Source: Thermophilibacter provencensis (GTDB lineage: Bacteria > Actinomycetota > Coriobacteriia > Coriobacteriales > Atopobiaceae). Taken from it: a DNA stretch of 64,000 nucleotides. The position numbers and the translations under genes are program-made. How positions within the stretch are numbered: position 1 is the stretch's first letter; each line of letters starts with the position of its first letter. The stretch spans positions 62,001 to 126,000 of the forward strand of contig NZ_LT671417.1 in NCBI RefSeq assembly GCF_900128445.1. The letters are read 5' to 3'. Shown here one piece after another: positions 33,328-42,248 of this stretch. The notes beneath the pieces were generated by a model. That model worked only from the letters and a program-made list of their open reading frames with translations. It did not search any database and was not told the origin of the DNA.

Positions 33328-34527
33328 TTATTGTACCCCGCTCACGCCGTCGTATTCAACGACCGCGGGGAGCTTGAGCGGGAAGTCGCGCTCGAGCTCG
33401 AAGGCGGCGCGGTACTGGCGGTTGGCCGTGTGCCACTCGAGGACCCACGGCAGGTGGAACGCCGCGAAGCCGATGGGCAGCTCCGCCCGGCAGCGCGCAA
33501 AGACGGCGAGCAGCGCCTTGCCGTACTCGGGGCGATGCAGGTAGTCGGGGTGCTCCAGGCGAAAGCGCACCACGTCGCAGAGTTCGCCCGCAAGGTCATC
33601 CCCCACCTCGGTGCGCGGCTCGCGCTGCGCCTCGGGCACGCGGTCGAGCGCCGCGAGCGCCTCGTCGCGCCGGCCCAGGCCCTCGCAGCACACCGCGAGC
33701 TTGTGCAGGTCGAGCGCGCTCGGGTCATCGAGCGTCGAGAAGAACGCGTAGGCCCGCTCGAAGTGGCCGCACTCGGCATGGGCGGACGCGGTGTTGTAGG
33801 AGATCGTCCGCAGCATGTCCTTCTCGCCCAGCGTGCGGGCCAGCCGGCTGGCGACGCGATACTCGACCTCCATGTTCTCGAAGTCAAGCTGGTTGCAGTA
33901 GCAGTTGCCCAGGCAGACCTTGGCCGAGAGCATCACGCGCGCCCGGCCCTCCCGCGCGGCCAGCTCATAGGCCTGTCGGAGGAGGTCGATTGCCGGGACG
34001 TAGTTCTTCTCGCCGCTCTCGTAGGCCGCCGCGCCGGCCTGAAGGTATGCGTACGCGCAGGGGTTGAGCCTGAGGGCGTCGTCAAAGCGCCCCTGTGCCA
34101 GACGCTGCAGGCCCAGCAGCCTCCCGTCGAGAAGGACCTCGAGCTCGGGCTCCACCGGCCGGGCGGGCTTGGCGAGAAGCCCCTCGAGCAGCGTCGCCTC
34201 CGCCACGAGCGGGCTCGTCGCAAGGTCGGCCGCGAGGTCGGCGAGCTCCGCGGTGAGCGCCGGGAACGCCGCCTCGTCAAAGGAGAGGAGGGCATCGTAG
34301 CCGCGGTCCAGCACGTCGCGCGCACGGGCGAGAAACGCCTCGTCGTCGTGCCATGCGATGCCCAGGCGCTCGAGCAGAGCGCCCGTGACCTCCGGGCTGG
34401 GGTCGGCCTCGCCGCGCTCGATCTTGGACAGGTACGAGACAGCGCAGATGCCGTGCGCAAGGCCCTTGAGGCTCCAGTCGCGCGCGAGGCGCTCGCGGCG
34501 GACGAGCGCACCGACCCCGGCGATCAC
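33328..34527 (-). CDS. Xre/TPR (RNPP-like) transcriptional regulator
   Basis: 399 residues. N-terminal Cro/CI HTH (about 4-60): VGALVRRERLARDWSLKGLA, recognition part CAVSYLSKIERGEADPS. The rest is helical repeats resembling TPRs (for example ALRLNPCAYAYLQAGAAAYE, LLRQAYELAAREG, YNTASAHAECGHFERAYAFF). This architecture is that of Rgg/PlcR-like peptide-responsive regulators. Start is GTG at 34527: it shares a GTGA overlap with the stop of the membrane protein gene upstream, and the HTH begins at once. An open frame further upstream is only a shadow of that gene. Confidence 0.8.
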   Translation of the reverse strand: MIAGVGALVRRERLARDWSLKGLAHGICAVSYLSKIERGEADPSPEVTGALLERLGIAWHDDEAFLARARDVLDRGYDALLSFDEAAFPALTAELADLAADLATSPLVAEATLLEGLLAKPARPVEPELEVLLDGRLLGLQRLAQGRFDDALRLNPCAYAYLQAGAAAYESGEKNYVPAIDLLRQAYELAAREGRARVMLSAKVCLGNCYCNQLDFENMEVEYRVASRLARTLGEKDMLRTISYNTASAHAECGHFERAYAFFSTLDDPSALDLHKLAVCCEGLGRRDEALAALDRVPEAQREPRTEVGDDLAGELCDVVRFRLEHPDYLHRPEYGKALLAVFARCRAELPIGFAAFHLPWVLEWHTANRQYRAAFELERDFPLKLPAVVEYDGVSGVQ

Positions 34528-35042
34528 GCGGGCTCCCAGGCGGTGTCGAGGCAGGCGCGGCGCAGCGTCACGAGCGCCACGACCGAGACCGCCTCGCAGG
34601 CGAGAAACGCGAAGTCCGCCGCCGCCGGCGCCGACCCGCCCGTGGCGAGAAGGACGACCTCCCCCACCGCGGCGACGAGGCCCAGGGCGGCCGCCACGAC
34701 GCAGCGTCGCGGCAGCGCGCCCACGGTCTCGTCCCGCACGTAGACGCGCACGCGCTCGCCGGCGACGGAGAACCTGCCCATGCCCCAGAGCACCGCCACC
34801 ATCGACACGAACTGCGCGATATACGGAAGCACCACGTAGGGGCAGCCGGAGAGCCCCGCCGGGTTGGCGAGCGACGCGCCAAGCACGGCGAGCGCCGCCG
34901 CGCCGCACGCCGCCCACAGCGTGACGACGAGGCGGCGCCGGTCCTGCCCTCCGGCAAGACGGACGTGGTCGCCGAGGTAGGCCATCTTGCCGTTGTCGTC
35001 AAGACCAAAGTCCTTGAGCCGCTCGCGCGCCTTCTTCCTCAC
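34524..35042 (-). CDS. Hypothetical four-helix membrane protein
   Basis: 172 residues, not recognised. A basic N-terminus (MRKKARERLKDFGLDDNGK) precedes helices at about 39-58 (LVVTLWAACGAAALAVLGAS), 68-87 (YVVLPYIAQFVSMVAVLWGM), 110-130 (VVAAALGLVAAVGEVVLLAT) and 138-160. Starts with GTG (35042). Translationally coupled to the Xre/TPR regulator through a 4-nt GTGA overlap, so it probably works with it, perhaps as a sensor or as a peptide exporter component; this is inference. Confidence 0.65.
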   Translation of the reverse strand: MRKKARERLKDFGLDDNGKMAYLGDHVRLAGGQDRRRLVVTLWAACGAAALAVLGASLANPAGLSGCPYVVLPYIAQFVSMVAVLWGMGRFSVAGERVRVYVRDETVGALPRRCVVAAALGLVAAVGEVVLLATGGSAPAAADFAFLACEAVSVVALVTLRRACLDTAWEPA

Positions 35043-35062
35043 GTTCTTATCGCCCCTCCTCT

Positions 35063-35094
35063 TGCGTGCAAAAGTGACTGTCCCCTTTGCACGC
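35063..35094 (-). terminator. Hairpin after the M3 peptidase gene
   Basis: GCGTGCAAAAG/CTTTGCACGC with 11-nt loop, adjoining the peptidase stop. Confidence 0.55.
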
Positions 35095-36797
35095 TACAGG
35101 TCGTAGGACTCGAGCCAGGCAGTGGCGCGCTCGCAGATGGAGCGGAGGCACCCCTCGTCGAAGGGCGAGGTCATGCCCGCATGGGCGAGAAGGTCCGTGA
35201 AGGCACGCGTGCCGCCCTGGCGCGTGTAGGCCATGTAGTGCTCCCAGGCGCCGGAGAAGTCGTCCTGCGACATCGCCCAGAACTCGAGCGCCACCGTCTG
35301 CGCGAGACAGTAGTCGATGTAGTAGAGCGGGTTCTCGTAGATGTGGCTCTGGCGCTGCCAGCCCTCCCCCTCGGCGTAGAAGGGGATGTCGCCATCGAGG
35401 CGCATCCACGGCATGTACTCGCCGAGCAGCCGCCGCCAGGTGGCGTGGCGCTCGGCGGGCGTCATCTCGGGGTGCTCGTAGACCTCGTGCTGGAAGTGGT
35501 CGACCATCGTGCCGTACGGGATGAAGGTGATGGCGCCGGCAAGGTGCGCGTAGCGATACTTGCGCGCGTCCTCGCCGAAGAACTCCTCCGCCCACGGCCA
35601 CGCCATGAACTCCATGGACATGGAGTGGACCTCGCAGGCCTCCGTCGAGGGCATGGAGAGGCCGATGGGCGTCTTGTCCGTGTTCATGTAGTAGGAGAAC
35701 GCGTGGCCCGCCTCGTGGGTGACCACCTCGACGTCGCCCTGCGTGCCGTTGAAGTTGGCAAAGATGAAGGGCACGTCGTAGTCCGGGATCTGCGTCATGA
35801 AGCCGCCGCCGGCCTTGCCCTCGGTGGAGAGCACGTCCATGAGGCCGCGATCGAGCATCATGTCGAAGAAGGCGCCGGTCTCGGGGCTGAGCGCGCGGTA
35901 GAACGTGCGACCGGCCTCGAGGACGTCCTCGGCGGTGCCGCGCGGCACGGGGTTGCCGGAGCGGAAGGAGAGCGCCTCGTCGGCAAAGGAGAGCGGGTAC
36001 TCCACGCCCAGGCGCTCCGCCTGCGCGCGGTAGACCTTATCTGCCAGCGGCACCACGTAGGCGCGCACGGCCTCGCGGAAGCGCTCCACGTCCTCGCGCC
36101 CGTAGGAGAGCCGTCCCATGCGGTCATAGCCGAGCGGCAGGTAGTTCTCGTAGCCAAGCTTCCTGCCCATGGCGTCGCGCACGTGCGTGAGCTCGTCGTA
36201 GATGCGGTCAAGGTCCGCCTGGCGCTCCTTGTACCAGGCGCCCTCCGCCTTCCAGGCCGCTAGGCGCTGGGCGTCGTCGGCGGACTTCTTGAACGGCGTG
36301 AGCTGCGAGAGGGTGTAGGTGCCGCCCTCAAAGGGGATCTGCGCGGAGGCGATGAGCTTCACGTACTCCTGCACGAGGGCGTTCTCGCGCTTCATGTCCT
36401 CCACGATCTGGGGCTTGATGGTGCGGCGCTCCTGCTCCGCCTGTGCAAAGAGCAGCGTGCCGTACTTCTCCTCCAGCTGCGCGCGAAAGGGCGTGGCGAG
36501 AAGCGCCGCGGTGAAGGCGTCCGCGGCAGACTGCAGCTCGGGCTGGGCCTCGTCCCAGAAGGACGCCTCGCCGTCATAGAACTCGTCGCGCGTGTCGATG
36601 ACGTGGCGGATCATGGCAAGCTCGGCGGCCGTCTGCGTGTGACGGTCGAGCCGGTCCTTCTCGAGAAACGCGGCCTCCGCGGCGTCGAGGCTCTCGGCGG
36701 ACGCCAGCGCCTCGGCGAGGCGGGCGTACTCGGCCTTCACGGCCTCGAGGTCAGGGCGCTCGTAGGGCATGTCCTTGAACTTCACGGCATCGCTCAT
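35094..36797 (-). CDS. M3 family oligoendopeptidase (PepF-like)
   Basis: Zinc metallopeptidase that trims short peptides in the cytosol, a fitting partner for Opp uptake. 567 residues. The zinc motif HEAGH lies in DVEVVTHEAGHAFSYY, with the third ligand Glu in MPSTEACEVHSMSMEFM; YYIDYCLAQTVALEFW and MPWMRLDGDIPFYAEGEG are typical M3B sequence. Length and organisation match the M3B oligoendopeptidase of actinobacteria and clostridia. The ATG at 36797 follows GGGGAGGAGCCCAC. Single gene, divergent from DegV. Confidence 0.93.
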   Translation of the reverse strand: MSDAVKFKDMPYERPDLEAVKAEYARLAEALASAESLDAAEAAFLEKDRLDRHTQTAAELAMIRHVIDTRDEFYDGEASFWDEAQPELQSAADAFTAALLATPFRAQLEEKYGTLLFAQAEQERRTIKPQIVEDMKRENALVQEYVKLIASAQIPFEGGTYTLSQLTPFKKSADDAQRLAAWKAEGAWYKERQADLDRIYDELTHVRDAMGRKLGYENYLPLGYDRMGRLSYGREDVERFREAVRAYVVPLADKVYRAQAERLGVEYPLSFADEALSFRSGNPVPRGTAEDVLEAGRTFYRALSPETGAFFDMMLDRGLMDVLSTEGKAGGGFMTQIPDYDVPFIFANFNGTQGDVEVVTHEAGHAFSYYMNTDKTPIGLSMPSTEACEVHSMSMEFMAWPWAEEFFGEDARKYRYAHLAGAITFIPYGTMVDHFQHEVYEHPEMTPAERHATWRRLLGEYMPWMRLDGDIPFYAEGEGWQRQSHIYENPLYYIDYCLAQTVALEFWAMSQDDFSGAWEHYMAYTRQGGTRAFTDLLAHAGMTSPFDEGCLRSICERATAWLESYDL

Positions 36798-36895
36798 GTG
36801 GGCTCCTCCCCTGGGGAAGCCACCCGACGCGGGGTGCGCGGGGGCAAGTTCGGCTATGATTCGAGATGGTATTGTACCCGTCAGAGGAGTTTTCC

Positions 36896-37780
36896 ATGCC
36901 TAGCTACGTTCTCAGCTGCTGCTCCACTGCCGACGTCACGCGCGAGTGGCTCGACGACCGCGACATCAAGTACCTCTACTTCAACTACTACCTGAACGGC
37001 GAGATGTGCAAGGACGACTTCGGGGCAACCAACTCCCCCGCCGAGCTCTATGCCAAGATGCTCGCTGGCGCCGAGGCCAAGACCTCGCAGATCAGCGCCG
37101 GCGACTACATGGCGCACTTCGAGCAGTACCTCTCTCAAGGGCTCGACGTGGTGCACCTGACGCTCTCCTCCGGCATCTCGGGCACCTACAACTCCGCCTG
37201 CGCGGCACGTGACCAGCTGGCCGAGAAGTACCCGAACCATCACGTCTATGTAGTTGACTCGCTCGCTGCCTCGTCGGGCTACGGCCTGCTCATGGACCGG
37301 CTGGCTGGGCTGCGCGACTCCGGCATGGGCGCCGCGGAGCTCGCCGCCTGGGCAGAGGAGCACAAGGGCGAGGTCCAGCACTGGTTCTTCTCGTCCGACC
37401 TGACGTTCTTCATTCGCGGCGGCCGCATCTCCAAGGCGGCCGGCCTCGTGGGCGGCATGCTCAAGATCTGCCCCTTGATGGACGTGGCGCCGGACGGGTC
37501 GCTCGCCGTCAAGGAGAAGATCCGCACCAAGGCCAAGGCCATCAATCGTGTGGTGGAGAAGATGGTCGAGCTCGCCGAGGGCGGGCGCGACTATTCCGGC
37601 AAGTGCTTCATCAGCCAGTCCGAGTGTCTCGCCGACGCGCAGGAGGTGGCGCGCCGCATCGAGGAGACCTTCCCCAGGCTCGACGGCAGGGTGGAGATCT
37701 TCCCCATCGGCGCCACCATCGGCGTGCACACCGGGCCGGGCACCGTGGCAACGTTCTTCTGGGGCCAGCGGCGGGCGTAG
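36896..37780 (+). CDS. DegV family fatty-acid-binding protein (FakB-like)
   Basis: 294 residues. DegV/FakB proteins carry a fatty acid to a kinase for acyl-phosphate formation. Family segments: STADVTREW at the N-terminus (Ser-Thr-Ala-Asp), KTSQISAGDYMAHFEQYL (TSQPS-like loop), HLTLSSGISGTYNSA with the carboxylate-binding serines, VVDSLAASSGYGLL, FFIRGGRISKAAGLVGGML and the terminal GPGTVATFFWG. ATG at 36896 after AGAGGAGTTTTCC. A -10 TATGAT is at 36855. No FakA-like kinase in the window. Confidence 0.9.
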   Translation: MPSYVLSCCSTADVTREWLDDRDIKYLYFNYYLNGEMCKDDFGATNSPAELYAKMLAGAEAKTSQISAGDYMAHFEQYLSQGLDVVHLTLSSGISGTYNSACAARDQLAEKYPNHHVYVVDSLAASSGYGLLMDRLAGLRDSGMGAAELAAWAEEHKGEVQHWFFSSDLTFFIRGGRISKAAGLVGGMLKICPLMDVAPDGSLAVKEKIRTKAKAINRVVEKMVELAEGGRDYSGKCFISQSECLADAQEVARRIEETFPRLDGRVEIFPIGATIGVHTGPGTVATFFWGQRRA

Positions 37781-37802
37781 ACACCGCGCGCGGACTCCTT
37801 GG

Positions 37803-37836
37803 GGCGGTCGCCGGCTCGGCGGCCGCCTTCTTTCTT
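37803..37836 (+). terminator. degV terminator
   Basis: GGCGGTCGCCG/CGGCGGCCGCC stem followed by TTCTTTCTT. Confidence 0.75.
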
Positions 37837-37876
37837 GTTGCGGGCGGGCCCCTCCCTGACGGCGGCCGGCGCGACG

Positions 37877-38662
37877 CTACAGGGGAATCGAGAAGAACCT
37901 CTCGTAGAGGGCAATCTCCTCAGGGGTATCCAGGCTCGAGGCAAACGTCACGTGCCCGGGGCGGGCCTCGCGCGCGAGGAGGCCCTCCTCGGCGAGGCGC
38001 GCGCGCAGCTGGCGGGCCGTCCCCGCGCCGCCGTCGAAGAAGCGCGCCTCCGGCCCCAGGACATCGGCGATCTGCCGGCGCACGAAGGGGTAGTGCGTGC
38101 AGCCGAGCACCACGGCGTCAACGGCACCCGCGTACGGGCCCACGAAGCCGCGAATCATCTCCGAGAGGTCGGGCGCGCCGAGGTCGCCGCGCTCGATGCG
38201 CGCGGCGAGGCCCGGGCACGGGACCGAGATGACCTCGCACTCCCCTCCCCAGGCGCGCGCGAGCTCGTGGTACTTCTCCAGCCGCAGCGTGACCTCGGTG
38301 GCCATCACGAGGACGCGCCCGTGCGGGAGCGCCCTGGCGGCCGGCTTGAGCGCGGGCTCGATGCCGACGATCGGAACGGCCGGATGCGCGGCGCGCAGGC
38401 GCGCCGCGGCCACGGACGTGGCGGTGTTGCAGGCGATGACGATCGCCTTCGCGCCGTCCGCGAGAAAGCGCTCGGCAATCGAGCGGGAGAGGTCGAACAC
38501 CTCGTCCTCGGTCTTCTCGCCGTAGGGCGCGTTGGCAGAGTCGCCGAAGAAGCGGAAGTCCTCATGCGGCAGCTCGGCCACGAGGGACCGCAGGACGCTG
38601 ATGCCGCCCACGCCGGAGTCGAAGACCCCCACAAAGCCGTCCACGCGCACCTCCTCCAGCAC
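37877..38662 (-). CDS. murI: Glutamate racemase
   Basis: Interconverts L- and D-glutamate for peptidoglycan. 261 residues. Both catalytic cysteines are visible, in IVIACNTATSVA and in VVLGCTHYPF, together with FDSGVGGISVLR at the N-terminus and GDSANAPYGEKT. Cofactor-independent Asp/Glu racemase family. The ATG at 38662 gives a short extension (MLEEVRVDG) before the conserved FVGVFDSG; a later start is possible. Single gene. Confidence 0.95.
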   Translation of the reverse strand: MLEEVRVDGFVGVFDSGVGGISVLRSLVAELPHEDFRFFGDSANAPYGEKTEDEVFDLSRSIAERFLADGAKAIVIACNTATSVAAARLRAAHPAVPIVGIEPALKPAARALPHGRVLVMATEVTLRLEKYHELARAWGGECEVISVPCPGLAARIERGDLGAPDLSEMIRGFVGPYAGAVDAVVLGCTHYPFVRRQIADVLGPEARFFDGGAGTARQLRARLAEEGLLAREARPGHVTFASSLDTPEEIALYERFFSIPL

Positions 38663-38750
38663 GTCGCCTACGGGTTATAGGATACCCAATGTGACAGCGG
38701 CGCGCCCCTCGGGCATACTGGGAGCACGCCGCCGGCGTCGGGGCCGCGCA

Positions 38751-38779
38751 CCTGACGAGCGACCCCGTCACCTTTGTCA
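38751..38779 (-). repeat. REP-like half repeat
   Basis: CCTGACGAGCGACCCCGTCACC followed by TTTGTCA: a variant half-copy of the REP-like family just upstream of the gene at 38794 (shown pieces: CGACCCCGTCACCTTTGTCA). Confidence 0.6.
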
Positions 38780-38793
38780 TGAGAGGAGCGCGC

Positions 38794-40575
38794 ATGCCCC
38801 AGGGACACGGTCCCTTCGACCAGATCTTCTCCGAAGCGTTCGGCACCAGGTTCGAGTCGCTCGCCCGGTGGAGCCGCCGAGCGCTCGTCGTGCTCGCCGT
38901 CGTGCTCGTGCTGGCGCTCGCTGCCTGCTACTGGTGGTTCCACCCCGCAATCAACCTGGGAAGCAGGCAGGTCTGGACCTGGATCATCGCCGTCGCGGCG
39001 CTCGCGGCGGGCGGCCTCTGGGTGGCCTCGCTGCGCTCCTCGAGCCGCAGCGCGCTCCTGCGCCGCCTCATGGTCGTCCCCGCCAGCGTCGTCGCCGCCT
39101 TCGTGCTGGGCGTCCTTCTCGGCCAGCCCTTCATCCCGGGCAACGCCGAGCGCTACGCCTCCGTCCTCACCACCACGGAGGGCACCTTCGCGGAGGACAT
39201 CGAGGAGGTCGACTACTCGGAGGTGCCCGTCATCGACCGCGACTCGGCGATCATCCTCGGCAACCGCGCGATGGGCTCCATCCCCGAGTACGTGAGCCAG
39301 TTCGAGATTGCGGACACCTACAGCCAGATCAACTATCAGGGCCGTCCCGTGCGCGTGAGCCCGCTCGCCTACGCCGACCTCTTCAAGTGGCTCTCGAACC
39401 GCGACACGGGCATCCCCGCCTACGTGCTCGTGGACATGGCATCGCAGGAGACCCAGGTCGTGCGCCTCGAGCGGCCCATCATGTACTCGGACTCCGAGCC
39501 GCTCGCGCGCAACGTCGACCGCCACGTGCAGCTGCGCTACCCAACCTACCTCTTCGACCAGAAGTCCTTCGAGCTCGACGAGGACGGCAACCCCTGGTGG
39601 GTCTACCCCGTCCAGCGCCGCACGATCGGCCTCTTCGACGGCACGACCATCGCGCGCGTCGTCCTCGTGGACGCCTGCACCGGCGAGACTGAGGACTATG
39701 CGATCGAGGACTGCCCCGCGTGGGTCGACCGAGCCTACCCCGCCGACCTCATCATCGAGCAGTACAACTGGAGCGGCGCCTACTCCGGAGGCTGGCTCAA
39801 CTCCTGGCTCGGCCAGCAGGGCGTGGTGCGCACCACCCCGGGGACCAACGGGGAGCTCGGCTACAACTACCTCGCGCAGGGCGAGGACATCTACCTGTAC
39901 TCCGGCGTCAGCTCGGTCACGGCCGACAGCTCCAACGTTGGCTTCATCCTGGTGAACCAGCGCACGGGCGAGTCGCACTACTACCCCGTTGCCGGCGCGA
40001 CGGAGGACTCCGCGATGGCCTCGGCAGAGGGGCAGGTTCAGAACCTCGGCTACCAGTCCACGTTCCCGCTCCTGCTCAACGTGGCGGGTCAGCCCACGTA
40101 CTTCATGAGCCTCAAGGACGACGCGGGCCTCGTGAAGATGTACGCGATGATCAACGTGGAGCAGTACCAGACCGTGGCCACGGGCTCCACGGTGGCCGAG
40201 TGCCAGGAGGCGTACCTCGACATGATGGCGGACGCGGGCGTCCTTGGCGAGGACGAGGCCGCGGCCGCCTCCGACAAGCGGGACGTCGAGGGCGTGGTGG
40301 AGACGATTGCGCAGGCCGTCGTGGACGGCAACTCCCACTTCTACGTCACCCTCGTGGGCGATGACGCCATCTACGACTTCGCGCTGCCGGGAATGCTGGA
40401 GATCGTCACGTACCAGCCCGGGGATGCCATCTCGTTCACCTGCACCGAGTCCGACCGCGTGATGACGGTTACGTCGCTTGGCGAGAGGGACGAGGCGGAT
40501 GCCCCCACGGACCCCGATGGGACAGCCATCGAGGGCACGGCGGAGACCCCTCCCCAGGAGGGGCAGGAGGGCTAG
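38794..40575 (+). CDS. Large membrane-anchored protein of unknown function
   Basis: 593 residues, not recognised. Three hydrophobic segments near the N-terminus (about 30-50 ALVVLAVVLVLALAACYWWF, 63-80, 95-115 VVPASVVAAFVLGVLLGQPF) are followed by about 400 residues likely outside the membrane and an acidic Pro/Thr/Glu tail. The soluble part has repeated beta-rich motifs such as SPLAYADLFKWLSNRDTGIP, QLRYPTYLFDQKSFELDEDG, NPWWVYPVQRRTIGLFDGTT and HYYPVAGATEDSAMASAEGQ, reminiscent of PepSY-like folds. Start ATG 38794 chosen over 38779 for its GAGAGGAG. Codon use is ordinary. Single gene with a clear terminator. Confidence 0.65.
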   Translation: MPQGHGPFDQIFSEAFGTRFESLARWSRRALVVLAVVLVLALAACYWWFHPAINLGSRQVWTWIIAVAALAAGGLWVASLRSSSRSALLRRLMVVPASVVAAFVLGVLLGQPFIPGNAERYASVLTTTEGTFAEDIEEVDYSEVPVIDRDSAIILGNRAMGSIPEYVSQFEIADTYSQINYQGRPVRVSPLAYADLFKWLSNRDTGIPAYVLVDMASQETQVVRLERPIMYSDSEPLARNVDRHVQLRYPTYLFDQKSFELDEDGNPWWVYPVQRRTIGLFDGTTIARVVLVDACTGETEDYAIEDCPAWVDRAYPADLIIEQYNWSGAYSGGWLNSWLGQQGVVRTTPGTNGELGYNYLAQGEDIYLYSGVSSVTADSSNVGFILVNQRTGESHYYPVAGATEDSAMASAEGQVQNLGYQSTFPLLLNVAGQPTYFMSLKDDAGLVKMYAMINVEQYQTVATGSTVAECQEAYLDMMADAGVLGEDEAAAASDKRDVEGVVETIAQAVVDGNSHFYVTLVGDDAIYDFALPGMLEIVTYQPGDAISFTCTESDRVMTVTSLGERDEADAPTDPDGTAIEGTAETPPQEGQEG

Positions 40576-40580
40576 GGCGC

Positions 40581-40613
40581 GGCGTCCCGGCTGAGGCCGG
40601 GGCGCCGTTTTTT
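40581..40613 (+). terminator. Intrinsic terminator
   Basis: GGCGTCCCGGC/GCCGGGGCGCC stem then GTTTTTT. Confidence 0.85.
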
Positions 40614-40668
40614 CTGGTGCGCCGCTCGCCCCCGCATCCTCACCATTCGCGGTATATCGCATATTACT

Positions 40669-40692
40669 GTACTATGTCTATCGAAGTAGTAC
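40669..40692 (+). promoter_or_regulatory. PadR-type operator overlapping a -10
   Basis: GTACTA-N12-TAGTAC inverted repeat 38 nt before padR; TACTAT at 40670-40675 is a possible -10. Suggests autoregulation by the PadR protein. Confidence 0.5.
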
Positions 40693-40729
40693 GTTAGACT
40701 AGGCTCAAAGACGGACGAGGAGGTGACCC

Positions 40730-41080
40730 ATGGCGGGCAGAGACGCGGAGAGCGACCTCATCAGGGGCAACATCGACGCCATCGTTCTCAACGCCCTCAC
40801 GAGCGGGGACTCCTACGGATACGAGATCTTGAAGGACGTGGCCAGCGCGAGCGACGGCGCCTACGAGATGAAGGAGCCCTCGCTGTACACGAGCCTCAAG
40901 CGCCTCGAGGGGCAGGGGCTCGTGGAGAGCTACTGGGGCAGCGAGTCCCAGGGGGCGCGTCGCAAGTACTACCACATCACCGAGGGCGGGCGCGGGGAGC
41001 TCGCCGAGGCCACGGCGCGGTGGGTCCGCGCCCGGACCATCATCGACCGACTCCTCAGTCAGGACGGAGGCGCCACATGA
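40730..41080 (+). CDS. PadR family transcriptional regulator
   Basis: 116-residue winged-helix repressor of the short PadR-s2 type. LIRGNIDAIVLNALTSGDSY at the start, the wing/recognition region MKEPSLYTSLKRLEGQGLVE and ARRKYYHITEGGRGEL are all canonical, followed by a dimerising C-terminal helix. GGAGGTGACCC precedes the ATG. The stop overlaps the next start (ATGA), the usual gene pair of a PadR regulator with a DUF1700-like membrane protein. Confidence 0.9.
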   Translation: MAGRDAESDLIRGNIDAIVLNALTSGDSYGYEILKDVASASDGAYEMKEPSLYTSLKRLEGQGLVESYWGSESQGARRKYYHITEGGRGELAEATARWVRARTIIDRLLSQDGGAT

Positions 41081-42162
41081 GCGGCATCAGCGACATCAGG
41101 ATGTACGTCGAGCACCTCTTCGAGGGACGCACGCTCGACGCGGAGACCATCGAGCTCAAGGAGGAGATCTACGGCAACCTCGTGGCGCGCTACGAGGACT
41201 ACCTCGCGCAGGGCATGGGCGAGGCAGAGGCGTATCGTCGCACCTGCGAGGCCGTGACGAGCGTCGAGGACGTCATGGGCGAGAAGGACGGCGATGCCGC
41301 GGCCGAGCCCACAGTCGTGGCGCCTGCGGTCGCCGCCGCGGAGGAGACGGGCGCCAGGGAGGACATCCCGCCCGCGCCCACGGCGGAGGCGGACGCCCCG
41401 CAGAAGAGGCGCTGGTCGACGGGGGTAATCGCTGCCGTTGCGATCGCGTGCGTGCTGATTGCGGGCATGGTCGTGGTGACGGCATTCAACCTCCTGAGGA
41501 CGGACGACGCCCGCAATGCCTACAACAGCTCGACGGACGCGACCGTCCAGCAGGTGGACGAGCCGGACGGAACCACCCACACGGACCAGAACCGAGGTGA
41601 CACCGTCACCACGAACACGCAGGCACCCAGCACGACCACCACGCAGCAGCCGCAGGACGGCCCCGTCGACAGCGATATCCTGCTCGTGACCGACGAGCTG
41701 GACGACCTCATCCGCTCAAACGACCCGAGCTCCTACGCGTCCCTCGCCCAGGGGTCTGCCCTCGACGTCATGGCCTCCCTTCCCCTCGGCTACCATGTCG
41801 CGTCCGCGGAGGCAGGCGCCCAAGCCGACGAGCTCCTCACGGAGTATGACTTCGGCAAGGACGAGCGGCTCGTGTACTTCGACGACGACGCCGTCGAACG
41901 GGCCCTCACCTATGATGCGGCAGTTGTGTTCTGCTCGATGCCCGGCGTCAACACCTGGACGGTCACGCTCGTCGAGACCGACCTCGAGGACCGTGACGTC
42001 GATGTGGACCGCTACTCCTTCAGGCGCTCCGACCTCGAGCACCTTCTCGGCGTGACGCTCGACGAGAGCCAGCTTGGACCCTCTGCCTGGAGCTCCGTGC
42101 GCGACCAGCTCATGTCAAAGCGGGTGTGGGACGAGGCCACGGACCGCGCCGAGCGCGACTAG
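41077..42162 (+). CDS. PadR-linked membrane protein (DUF1700-like N-terminus)
   Basis: 361 residues. Residues 1-70 form a soluble helical domain (RMYVEHLFEGRTLDAETIEL, YEDYLAQGMGEAEAYRRTCE) like the DUF1700 proteins that accompany PadR. One transmembrane helix at about 112-134 (GVIAAVAIACVLIAGMVVVT) leads to a Thr/Gln/Asp-rich linker and an extracytoplasmic domain of about 170 residues (DILLVTDELDDLIRSNDP onward) which I do not recognise. Start overlaps padR by 4 nt. It probably responds to envelope conditions together with PadR; function not known. Confidence 0.75.
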   Translation: MSGISDIRMYVEHLFEGRTLDAETIELKEEIYGNLVARYEDYLAQGMGEAEAYRRTCEAVTSVEDVMGEKDGDAAAEPTVVAPAVAAAEETGAREDIPPAPTAEADAPQKRRWSTGVIAAVAIACVLIAGMVVVTAFNLLRTDDARNAYNSSTDATVQQVDEPDGTTHTDQNRGDTVTTNTQAPSTTTTQQPQDGPVDSDILLVTDELDDLIRSNDPSSYASLAQGSALDVMASLPLGYHVASAEAGAQADELLTEYDFGKDERLVYFDDDAVERALTYDAAVVFCSMPGVNTWTVTLVETDLEDRDVDVDRYSFRRSDLEHLLGVTLDESQLGPSAWSSVRDQLMSKRVWDEATDRAERD

Positions 42163-42172
42163 GCTCGTCGAC

Positions 42173-42229
42173 TGTACACGTGCGGCGCTTTTGGCCTTCC
42201 GAAGGGGGCCAAAGTGCCGCACGTGTACA
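42173..42229 (+). terminator. 23-24-bp palindrome
   Basis: TGTACACGTGCGGCGCTTTT... at 42173-42196 opposite GGCCAAAGTGCCGCACGTGT... at 42207-42229, one indel in the stem; 11 nt after the preceding stop. Confidence 0.65.
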
Positions 42230-42248
42230 CCCGTCCCGAGCACGCATC

